From: Armatimonadetes bacterium UBA1398
GTDB lineage: Bacteria > Armatimonadota > Zipacnadia > UBA1398
Length of the DNA stretch: 48,761 bases
Assembly (NCBI GenBank): GCA_002305165.1
Contig: DBQI01000052.1
Location: 1-48,761 of the forward strand
Direction: 5' to 3'
Shown here: positions 8,468 to 15,141 of the stretch, in pieces
Numbering within the stretch: the first letter of the stretch is position 1
Layout: the number at the start of each line of letters is the position of its first letter
Notes under the pieces: generated by a model
Told to the model about the DNA's origin: nothing
The model's input: only the letters and a program-made list of their open reading frames with translations
Databases searched by the model: none
Translations under genes and position numbers: made by a program

Positions 8468-10156
8468 TCAGTAGAACCGGCGCGCGCCACAGTAACTCCG
8501 CGAGCGGCTGGACAGGTTGTCCACCCGCACCGACTGCCCGCGGCCCGGCGCATGCACGAACTGCCCGTTGCCGATGTAGACACCTACATGGGACACGCCA
8601 CGGCGATAGGTGTTCGCGAAACACACCACGTCGCCGGGCTGGAGGGATTCCGTGGGAACGGCCTTCCCGCGCGGGTCGTCCCACTGGTCCCAGGTCGTCC
8701 GCATCATCTTCAGCCCCACTTGGCCGTGGGACCAGTAGACGAGGCCGGAGCAGTCGAAGCCAGAGCTCGGCGACTCCGCGCCCCAGACGTACGGCTTGCC
8801 GACCTGCGCCAGGGCCAACTCGGCGATCCGCTTGCCCACACCCAGTGCGTCGCCCTGCCCCGCCACAACGGCCCGAGAGGGCGGCTGTGGCACCTCGGAC
8901 GCCGGGAGCGCCGGCGGGTCAACCCTCGTCGCGCAGAGCCAGGAGGCGATCCACCCTTGCTGGCCCCCGCCCGTCGTCACCTTCAGCCATCCCGACGCCT
9001 GGCCATGGACGCGCAGCTTGTCGTACTGGTTCAGCTTGGCCGCGACCGTGAATCCGGTTCCGGGCCCCTGGCGGAGGTTGCAGCTGGTCTTGGTCACGAT
9101 GGCCTGGTTGTCCGCCATGGACTCGATGAGGCCCTCGAGTCGGCTGTCGTAGGACTCCCGGCCCTGGCTATCGCTGACGGCTACTACGGATCCGCTGTAC
9201 CCCGCTATGGCGTCCTGCTTCAGGTAGTCCCTGAACACCCAGCCGATGCCCCCGTTATGCACATGCACCTGCGCCCAGTCGTCCTGCAGATACATGAGGT
9301 AGACCTTGGTGCCACGCGTCAGGGTCGACATCGGGCGGTTATCCGTCTCCGGCCCGGGCCGCAGGTACAGCTCGTCCACCCCCACCCACCGCGGAGCCCC
9401 CCACGCGTTGCCTCCCTCGGCGGCCGCCGCGCCCCCCACGACGCCTCCTGTAGCGGCGGCGGGCCGCTCGAGCTTCAGGTAGTCGCGGTGAACCCACCCG
9501 ATGGGGCCACCCTCCGCCCGGACCTTCACCCACTCGCCCTCCATGCTCATCACGTAGACCTTGTGGCCCTTCAGAAGCACGGCCATAGGCTCCGAGCCTG
9601 TGCTGGGGTTGGTCCGCAGGTTCAGGCGGTCCGCGCCGACCCAGCGGTGCTGGCCGTAGTAGGAGGGCGTGCTGTCGCTCCCGGAGCTCCCGGACTTCAG
9701 GTGCCAGCCGGCGACCCAGCCGAACTCGCCGTTCGAGGGGACCCGGATCTTACGCCACTGGTCATCGTAGGCGATGACATCGACCTGGGTGCCGCGCTTC
9801 AATGTGCCACATCGCGGATGCCTCTCGCCCGGCCCCTTGCGGATGTTCAGGGTGTCCGCATTCACGTAAGCCACCTCGCGGCGCACGCCCTCCGGCGGCA
9901 CCTCGGCGAGAAGCCAGTGGGCGACCCAGCCGACCTGCCGGGTCCGCGGCACCCACACCTCGCGCCATTGGCCGTCGCCGGAGCGGATGCGGACCTCGTC
10001 GCCGCGGTGCAGCGTCCCGACGACCCCGGCCTCCAGGCTCGGGGCGCTGCGAAGCCGCACGCTGTCGCCGTCGGCGAAGAGGGCCGTCTCCAGGGCGTGG
10101 GTGGGCGCCGCCGCAGCTAGGCAAAGCAGCATGGCGGCGATGGTTATCCTCTGCAT
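8468..10156 (-). CDS. SH3b (x5) - NlpC/P60 peptidoglycan endopeptidase
   Basis: The ATG at 10156 starts a signal peptide (MQRITIAAMLLCLAAAAPTH, cut after THA) and has AAGGAG upstream; an upstream in-frame GTG/TTG extension lacks these. The 562-residue protein has five SH3b repeats (for example VRLRSAP, LNIRKGP, LNLRTNP, LYLRPGP, CNLRQGP) and a C-terminal NlpC/P60 domain with FDCSGLVYWSH, SHVGVYIGNG and FVHAPG. It is a paralogue of the downstream gene (8454-6994): both end in a conserved CGARR-aromatic tail and share the YxWGAESPSxGFDCSGLVYWSH core. The extra repeat and divergent SH3b sequences suggest different wall targets. Likely role: peptidoglycan turnover in the periplasm. Confidence 0.9.
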   Translation of the reverse strand: MQRITIAAMLLCLAAAAPTHALETALFADGDSVRLRSAPSLEAGVVGTLHRGDEVRIRSGDGQWREVWVPRTRQVGWVAHWLLAEVPPEGVRREVAYVNADTLNIRKGPGERHPRCGTLKRGTQVDVIAYDDQWRKIRVPSNGEFGWVAGWHLKSGSSGSDSTPSYYGQHRWVGADRLNLRTNPSTGSEPMAVLLKGHKVYVMSMEGEWVKVRAEGGPIGWVHRDYLKLERPAAATGGVVGGAAAAEGGNAWGAPRWVGVDELYLRPGPETDNRPMSTLTRGTKVYLMYLQDDWAQVHVHNGGIGWVFRDYLKQDAIAGYSGSVVAVSDSQGRESYDSRLEGLIESMADNQAIVTKTSCNLRQGPGTGFTVAAKLNQYDKLRVHGQASGWLKVTTGGGQQGWIASWLCATRVDPPALPASEVPQPPSRAVVAGQGDALGVGKRIAELALAQVGKPYVWGAESPSSGFDCSGLVYWSHGQVGLKMMRTTWDQWDDPRGKAVPTESLQPGDVVCFANTYRRGVSHVGVYIGNGQFVHAPGRGQSVRVDNLSSRSRSYCGARRFY

Positions 10157-10336
10157 TGAGTGGGTGTCTCCTTCCGGCAGCCCGAGGCGCAGTACTGCCA
10201 AAGTGAATAACGACTAACACCGGCTAAGGGTCAAAGGGTTCTGCCCAGGTGCCTCCTGATGGCGAGGGCCGATTCGAAGCCGGGGCGATGCGCCGACGCG
10301 CGGGCTCGCGTCCAGACAGTGCTGCCAGGTGCGGGG

Positions 10337-10412
10337 TGGAGCCAACGGCCGGACTCGAACCGGCGACCGGCGGTTTACAAGACCGCTGCTCTACCAACTG
10401 AGCTACGTTGGC
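10337..10412 (-). tRNA. tRNA-Thr (anticodon TGT)
   Basis: On the minus strand the 76-nt gene begins GCCAACG, has the D-arm GCTCAGTTGGTAGAGC, the anticodon stem GCGGT/ACCGC with loop CTTGTAA (anticodon TGT), the T-arm with GGTTCGAATCC, and the closing CGTTGGC followed by discriminator T and an encoded CCA. All stems pair. It reads ACA codons. The spaces on either side (10157-10336 and 10413-10541) contain no further gene that I can support. Confidence 0.97.
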
Positions 10413-10541
10413 GCCCGCACTGGTATTCTCGCCCATCCAGGGCCCGCGCGCAAGACCGTCCAACCCGCAGGCCACAAGGCGCCGATCGGCGAAAGCCCGC
10501 CCTGCGCGGCCAAGCGAGGCCGCGCCGGAGGGAAGGTCGCC

Positions 10542-11840
10542 GTGTCACAGCAGGCTCGCCCCAATGTGCTTATCTTCGTGCCCCACGACCTTGGCCGCCA
10601 TGTCGGCTGCTACGGCGTCGAGACTGTCCACACGCCTCGAATCGACGCCTTGGCGGCCGAGGGCGCGCGCTTCGCGAACTGCTTCTGCACCGCGCCCCAG
10701 TGCAGCCCCAGTCGCGCCTCCCTCTTCACGGGTCGGTACCCACACAGCAACGGCGTCATGGGCCTCACCCATGCCGACTTCGCGTGGGATCTGCACCCGA
10801 CGGAGCGACACCTGGCCTCCGTCCTGCGCGAGGCGGGGTACCACACCGCCTGCACGGGTCACCCCCACGAGGCGCGCTCACGGGAGATGCTCGGCATGGA
10901 CGAGATGCTGCCGGGCGGCCGCGCCTGGAACGTCTCCCACGTCGTGAGCGAGTTCCTGGAGGACCGTAGGGGCCAGACCCAGCCCTTCTTCCTCGAGGTC
11001 TGCACGATCGAGCCTCACCGGCTGCCCCATGGTTTCGGCGCCGAGCCGGACATCTCCAAGGGAGTCACCATCCCACCCTTCATCTACCCCGAGCTGTCCG
11101 CCGAGGAGGACTTCGCCGACTTCCAGGGCGCCATACGGCTGCTGGATGAGCACATAGGCCGGATCCTGGACACCCTGGAGCGTACAGGTCAGACAGAGAA
11201 CACGCTCGTCGTCATGACCGCCGACCACGGCATGCCCTTCCCCCGCGCCAAGTGCTCTCTTTATGATCCAGGACTCCAGGTGCCGCTCATCTTGCGGCAG
11301 CCTGGAGCCGGCTGGCGACCCGGCGCCGTGTTCCCCGAGCTGATCAGCAACATCGACGTGATGCCGACCCTTCTCGAGTACCTTGGCCTCGGGGTTCCCG
11401 AGGCGGTACAGGGCCGTTCCTTCCTCGGCCTGCTGCAGGGCCGAGGGTACGAGCCGCGGGACCGCATCTTCGGCGAGATGACGTACCACGACTACTGCGA
11501 CCCCCGCCGCTGCGTGCGGACGGCCGGCCACAAGCTCATCGTGAACTTCACCGCGGCGCCCTTCTTCATGAACCCGAGCCAGACGTACCGCCCGAAGTGC
11601 GTGACCCGCACGCCCGAGGAGCCCGCGTACGCCTACCACCCGCCTGTGGAGCTCTATGACCTCACCGCCGATCCGTGGGAGGAGGTCAACTTGGCGGGCG
11701 ATGAGGCCTACGCCGCCATTCGGTCCGAGTTGCTCGCGTCGCTTCACGAGTGGATGATCCGGACGGGGGATCCCCTTCTGGACGGCATCCCCGACTCGCC
11801 CATGCACCGCATGGCTATGGCCGCCCTTCAGGGCGGCTAG
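10542..11840 (+). CDS. Type I (formylglycine-dependent) sulfatase
   Basis: The 432-residue protein is a sulfatase of the alkaline-phosphatase superfamily. The GTG at 10542 is chosen because GGAGGG lies just upstream and the family's first strand follows at once (ARPNVLIFVPHDLGRHVGCYG); a longer in-frame extension would run through the tRNA. The modification motif is C54-S-P-S-R58 within CTAPQCSPSRASLFTG, so the nucleophile would be formylglycine made from Cys. The metal site has HDLG where many members have DDxG, and TADHGMPFPRAKCSLYDPG is present further on. No signal peptide is visible, so it may be cytoplasmic or exported by another route. Substrates in this family are sulfated sugars or polysaccharides; here the substrate is unknown. 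Its stop codon overlaps the converging sigma-factor stop. Confidence 0.9.
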   Translation: MSQQARPNVLIFVPHDLGRHVGCYGVETVHTPRIDALAAEGARFANCFCTAPQCSPSRASLFTGRYPHSNGVMGLTHADFAWDLHPTERHLASVLREAGYHTACTGHPHEARSREMLGMDEMLPGGRAWNVSHVVSEFLEDRRGQTQPFFLEVCTIEPHRLPHGFGAEPDISKGVTIPPFIYPELSAEEDFADFQGAIRLLDEHIGRILDTLERTGQTENTLVVMTADHGMPFPRAKCSLYDPGLQVPLILRQPGAGWRPGAVFPELISNIDVMPTLLEYLGLGVPEAVQGRSFLGLLQGRGYEPRDRIFGEMTYHDYCDPRRCVRTAGHKLIVNFTAAPFFMNPSQTYRPKCVTRTPEEPAYAYHPPVELYDLTADPWEEVNLAGDEAYAAIRSELLASLHEWMIRTGDPLLDGIPDSPMHRMAMAALQGG

Positions 11841-12397
11841 GCAGCGCTGAGGGCCTCTCCGAGGATCTCCCGGAGGGCACGCCCGCTGCTTCCGCGCAAG
11901 AGCATCTGACGGCCACGGTGGATGCGGCCCTTCAGGGTTCCCAGGGGCACGCCGAGGGTCTCGGCGATCTCCTTGTACGGCATCCCCTCGAGGAGATACA
12001 TGGCTATGGGCTGAGCGTAGATATCGGGCAGGGTGGCGAGCAGATCCCTCAGTTGGTCACTGAGACACCCGTCCACCACCTGCTCCTCGACCCCCATGCC
12101 CTCATCGCGCCGCAGTTCCACCATCCTGGGCTCCAGCACGGTGAGGCGACGTTGCCGCACCATGTTCAGGCACACGGTGCGGGTCACTTGGCGCATCCAC
12201 GCGATGAGGTTTCCTCGATCGCGCAGAGCGCCCACCCGCGTATACGCGCGGATGAGGGCCTCCTGAACCACATCTTCGACGTCATCGGAGGCGCCGAGCA
12301 TGGAGCGCGCCACCGCTAACGCGTGGGGCCTGGTCATATCGACGAATGCCGCCGGTGAAAGCCTGGATGACGACGACTGAATGGCAGCAGCGCTCAT
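11837..12397 (-). CDS. ECF-type sigma-70 family RNA polymerase sigma factor
   Basis: The 186-residue protein has sigma region 2 (~20-85, including ASDDVEDVVQEALIRAY and the aromatic/basic stretch WMRQVTRTVCLNMVRQRR) and region 4 (~130-175, LPDIYAQPIAMYLLEGMPYK, then IAETLGVPLGTLKGRIHRGR), with no region 1 or 3. That is the extracytoplasmic-function layout. It directs RNA polymerase to a small regulon. GGAGATGG lies upstream of the ATG. No anti-sigma gene is adjacent; the zinc-finger anti-sigma-like gene of this window lies 24 kb away (36513-37622). Its stop TAG and that of the sulfatase share the palindrome CTAG. A sigma-70-like promoter and a set of half-sites lie upstream. Confidence 0.92.
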   Translation of the reverse strand: MSAAAIQSSSSRLSPAAFVDMTRPHALAVARSMLGASDDVEDVVQEALIRAYTRVGALRDRGNLIAWMRQVTRTVCLNMVRQRRLTVLEPRMVELRRDEGMGVEEQVVDGCLSDQLRDLLATLPDIYAQPIAMYLLEGMPYKEIAETLGVPLGTLKGRIHRGRQMLLRGSSGRALREILGEALSAA

Positions 12398-12427
12398 GGG
12401 ACCATCTCCGCAGGAATAGAATGTTTG

Positions 12428-12490
12428 TTTGCATATTGTGCCGGGGGACAGAACGCGGAGTCAATGCCCTATGCAAACTTTTTTTTGCAT
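12428..12490. promoter_or_regulatory. Three ATGCAAA half-sites flanking the sigma promoter
   Basis: A perfect 7-6-7 dyad (ATGCAAA at 12471-12477, TTTGCAT at 12484-12490) lies just upstream of the -35 element. A third copy of TTTGCAT (12428-12434) abuts the -10 element. The spacing around a candidate promoter suggests operator sites for a dimeric regulator. The regulator is unknown. Confidence 0.45.
12435..12464 (-). promoter_or_regulatory. Candidate sigma-70-type promoter of the ECF sigma gene
   Basis: Read on the minus strand, TTGACT (12464-12459) and CACAAT (12440-12435) are separated by 18 nt, 37 bp upstream of the ATG at 12397. The match is 5/6 for -35 and 4/6 for -10. This AT-rich patch stands out in very GC-rich DNA. 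Confidence 0.5.
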
Positions 12491-12596
12491 CCCCATCTGG
12501 GCCCGTGCAGCGCGCCACGCAGCCCCTGGATTGGGCTGCCGCGCGGCGGATGGGCGCTCATGCGGATGTGGTGATCTGCGGAGGGGTAGAAACGAC

Positions 12597-12635
12597 GGTC
12601 CCCCGCCCCACTCTGGCGAGTAACGGCGGGGGACC
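12597..12635 (-). terminator. Hairpin terminator after the sugar isomerase
   Basis: An 11-bp perfect inverted repeat (GGTCCCCCGCC at 12597-12607, GGCGGGGGACC at 12625-12635) with a 17-nt loop lies just beyond the stop of the minus-strand isomerase gene (12654). It is a likely end of the isomerase-oxidoreductase transcript, though it lacks a T-run. Confidence 0.55.
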
Positions 12636-12653
12636 TCGGCGAATGCGGAGCGG

Positions 12654-13619
12654 CTAGGCCCAGTAGGCCTCGCCCGCGGGCTCGACGATAGTCGCCTCCA
12701 GGAGCAGTTCGACGGCCTTCTCGAACCCCTCCTTGGGGGACATCAGGCTGTCCTCATGCTCGATGGACAGAACCAGGTCGTAGCCGATGAGGCGGAGGTT
12801 GGAGACGAACTCCTTCCACCACGCCAGATCGTGGCCGTAGCCGACGGTGCGGAAGATCCAGCCGCGGTTGATCTCATCCGTGTACGGCTTGGTGTCCAGG
12901 GTGCCGTTGATGGGCGCGTTGTAGGGGCAGATCTTGGTGTCCTTGGCGTGGACGTGCCAGATGCAGTCCTTCAGCGCGCGCAGAGCGGCGATGGGATCGA
13001 TCATCTGCCAGAACAGGTGGCTGGGATCGAAGTTGGCGCCGATCGCGTCGCCCGCGGCCGCCCTCAGCTTGAGGAGCGTCTCGGGGTTGTAGACGACGAA
13101 GTTGGGGTGCATCTCGAAGGCGATCTGGTTGACCCCGTGATTCGCCGCTTCCTTGACCTCCGCTTGCCAGTAGGGGATGACCTTCTCGTTCCACTGCCAG
13201 TCGAGGGTCTTCTGGAAGTCATCGGGCCACGGAGCGGTGACCCAGATGGGATCGGTGCCACCACCCGGACCGCCGGGGCAACCCGAGAAGTCGACGACTC
13301 GGGGCACACCCAGCTTCTCTGCCAGGCGGAGAGTCTTGCGCCATGCGTCACGGCTCGCCTGAGCGATGGACTCGTTCGGATGCAGGGCGTTGCCGTGGCA
13401 GGAGAGGGCGCTGATCTCCAGGCCAGCATCCTCTATCTTCGCCTTGTACTCCGCCGCGGCGGTGTCGCTCGCGAGCAGCTCGTCGACGGGACAGTGCGGC
13501 TGCCCGGGGAAGTTCCCGGTGCCGATCTCGACCATCCCGCAGCCTAGGGACTTCACGTACTTGAGGGTGTCCTCAAGGGATTGGTCCGCGAAGAGAACGG
13601 TGAACACTCCGACTTTCAT
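12654..13619 (-). CDS. Sugar phosphate isomerase/epimerase-like TIM barrel
   Basis: The 321-residue protein belongs to the xylose-isomerase-like TIM barrel / AP-endonuclease-2 family of sugar isomerases and epimerases. It starts on the first strand (MKVGVFTVLFADQSLEDTLK). Metal-ligand type residues appear in the usual order: Glu in MVEIGTGNF, His in ALSCHGNALHP, Glu in IAFEMHPNF, Asp and His in NFDPSHLFWQ, His in IWHVHAKDTK and Glu in VLSIEHEDSL. No signal peptide is present, so it is cytoplasmic. AGGAGG lies 9 nt before the ATG. It follows the Gfo/Idh/MocA oxidoreductase gene by 84 bp, a pairing common in pathways that oxidise and epimerise sugars or inositols. The exact sugar cannot be told. 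Confidence 0.9.
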   Translation of the reverse strand: MKVGVFTVLFADQSLEDTLKYVKSLGCGMVEIGTGNFPGQPHCPVDELLASDTAAAEYKAKIEDAGLEISALSCHGNALHPNESIAQASRDAWRKTLRLAEKLGVPRVVDFSGCPGGPGGGTDPIWVTAPWPDDFQKTLDWQWNEKVIPYWQAEVKEAANHGVNQIAFEMHPNFVVYNPETLLKLRAAAGDAIGANFDPSHLFWQMIDPIAALRALKDCIWHVHAKDTKICPYNAPINGTLDTKPYTDEINRGWIFRTVGYGHDLAWWKEFVSNLRLIGYDLVLSIEHEDSLMSPKEGFEKAVELLLEATIVEPAGEAYWA

Positions 13620-13651
13620 GGGCGCTACGCCTCCTAGCGTGTCGGTACTGG

Positions 13652-13700
13652 CGGCGGGCTGAGGCCCGCCGTGGCGCTCGCCATGGGCTTCCGCCCACGG
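13652..13700 (-). repeat. Two tandem hairpins in the intergenic spacer
   Basis: The spacer between the oxidoreductase stop and the isomerase start holds two hairpins: an 8-bp stem with a TGAG loop (13652-13659 with 13664-13671) and a 7-of-8-bp stem with a TTCC loop (13681-13688 with 13693-13700). Together they resemble a REP-type or mRNA-processing element that could set the ratio of the two products. Confidence 0.45.
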
Positions 13701-13703
13701 CTC

Positions 13704-14858
13704 CTAGAGGACCTTCTCCCACTGTCGGGAGTCGTTCGAGGCCTCGACGGCCCCGAGGACCTTCTGCACGTAGAGCCCGTCGCGGAAGGTAGGCCGCATC
13801 TCCGTGCCGTTCACCACCGCCTCCATCAGGTCGTGAACGCTGTTGATGAAGGTGTGCTCCCAGCCGATGTGATGGCCCGGCGGCCAGTACGCCGCCACGT
13901 AGGGCTGCACACTCTGGCTGACCTGGATGGTCTTCCAGCCCTGGATGTGCTCGGGGTCCTTGCGGGAGAAGACCTCCAACTCGGTAAGGCGCTCCAGGTT
14001 GAAGCGGATGGAGCCGTGCTCGCCGTTGATCTCCCAGCGATTCTTGTTCAGGCCGCCGGGAGCGAAGCGCGTCGCCTCGAAAGTGCCGATTGCCCCGTTG
14101 TCGAACTTCGCTAGCCAGAGCGCCGCGTCGTCCACGTCCACGGTGCCCATCCCCGAGCCGGCCTCGGCGCTGAGACCGCCGGTGACCTCGGCCAGGAGAG
14201 GCCGCTCATGGATGAAGGTCTCCATGTGCGCCGTCAGCTCCGTGACCCGGCCGCAGAGATAGTGGGAGAGGTCGACGATATGGGCTCCGATATCGCCCAG
14301 AGCCCCGCTGCCCGCCTCGGACTTCTGCAGTCGCCAGACCAGAGGGAAGGAGGGGTCCACGATCCAGTCCTGCAGATACTGGGCGCGCCAGTGGAACACC
14401 CGGCCAAGGAAGCCCTCCTCGATGAGCTGCTTCGCCAGAGCGACGGCCGGCACGCGGCGGTAGTTGAAGGAACAGAGGTTGACCACGCCGGCCTTCTCGA
14501 CCGCGTCGGCCATGCTCTCCGCTTCCTCCATGGTGTTCGCGAGAGGCTTCTCGCAGGAGACAGCCTTGCCCGTTTGCGCCGCCGCGATAGCGATGGGGGC
14601 ATGGAGCTTGCCTGGGGTCACGATGTCGATGATATCGATGTCATCGCGAGCGACGGTAGCCTGCCAATCCTGGCTGGCTTCCTCCCAGCCGTAGATGTCG
14701 GCATATCGCTGGACATCCTCCCCAGGGGCCCCGCAGATAACCTTGAGGCGGGGATAGGCCGCCGCGTTCGGGTAGAACAGCCGGACGCTGCGCCAGGCGT
14801 TGCTATGTGCCTTGCCCATAAACCCGCAGCCAATGAGCGCCACGTTCAGTTCCTTCAA
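13704..14858 (-). CDS. Gfo/Idh/MocA family sugar oxidoreductase
   Basis: The TTG at 14858 is chosen because GGAGGG lies 6 nt upstream and the Rossmann strand follows at once (LKELNVALIGCGFMGKAHSN); the open frame extends further upstream without any family similarity. The protein has 384 residues. The nucleotide-binding motif GCGFMG and the conserved CEKPLANTMEEAESM (with the family's EKP) are clear. The second half has the family's beta-sheet with the GDIGAHIVDLSHYL segment carrying the active-site Asp and His. Such enzymes oxidise sugars or cyclitols with NAD(P). It is the first gene of a two-gene unit with the isomerase and is divergent from the DUF1080 gene. Confidence 0.92.
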   Translation of the reverse strand: MKELNVALIGCGFMGKAHSNAWRSVRLFYPNAAAYPRLKVICGAPGEDVQRYADIYGWEEASQDWQATVARDDIDIIDIVTPGKLHAPIAIAAAQTGKAVSCEKPLANTMEEAESMADAVEKAGVVNLCSFNYRRVPAVALAKQLIEEGFLGRVFHWRAQYLQDWIVDPSFPLVWRLQKSEAGSGALGDIGAHIVDLSHYLCGRVTELTAHMETFIHERPLLAEVTGGLSAEAGSGMGTVDVDDAALWLAKFDNGAIGTFEATRFAPGGLNKNRWEINGEHGSIRFNLERLTELEVFSRKDPEHIQGWKTIQVSQSVQPYVAAYWPPGHHIGWEHTFINSVHDLMEAVVNGTEMRPTFRDGLYVQKVLGAVEASNDSRQWEKVL

Positions 14859-15079
14859 CGTGCTCCCTCCTGTTCCATGGTTGCCGTGATCCAGAAAGCT
14901 GATGTCGCCCGACCGAGCAGTGGCCCGGGCGGGAATACCGAGTACCGGTCCACCACGCTGCCCGTCGCGTAGGGTGCTCTGTGAGCCACTCGCAACGAAG
15001 CCGCTGGTGGGGGCTTCCCGCCGGTCTCTCCCAACACCTTCACCGATTCGAACGCTGAAGGACTCCCCCGCGTCGTAGG

Positions 15080-15091
15080 GGTATCCATACC
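15080..15091. promoter_or_regulatory. Small dyad in the divergent spacer
   Basis: The 283-bp divergent spacer (14859-15141) between the oxidoreductase and the DUF1080 gene contains the dyad GGTATCCATACC, 50 bp before the DUF1080 start. It may be an operator. I see nothing else distinctive in the spacer. Confidence 0.2.
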
Positions 15092-15141
15092 ATGCCGAGC
15101 GACCGTGGCCAGGCCGCGGTCTGAATAGGAGATGACCCATC

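Noticed and set aside
7789..10120. Long plus-strand frames opposite the two NlpC/P60 genes
   Set aside because: They mirror the SH3b repeats on the other strand and show no signal peptide, ribosome site or domain of their own.
10224..10475. Short minus-strand open frame containing NVAQLVEQRSCKPPVAGSS
   Set aside because: This is the tRNA-Thr sequence read as protein, a well-known false gene.
10329..10541. Longer N-terminus for the sulfatase
   Set aside because: It would run antisense through the tRNA gene; the GTG at 10542 has a ribosome site and begins at the family's first strand.
12479..12486. Run of eight T as a terminator T-tract
   Set aside because: No stable GC-rich hairpin precedes it on either strand; it lies inside the ATGCAAA dyad.
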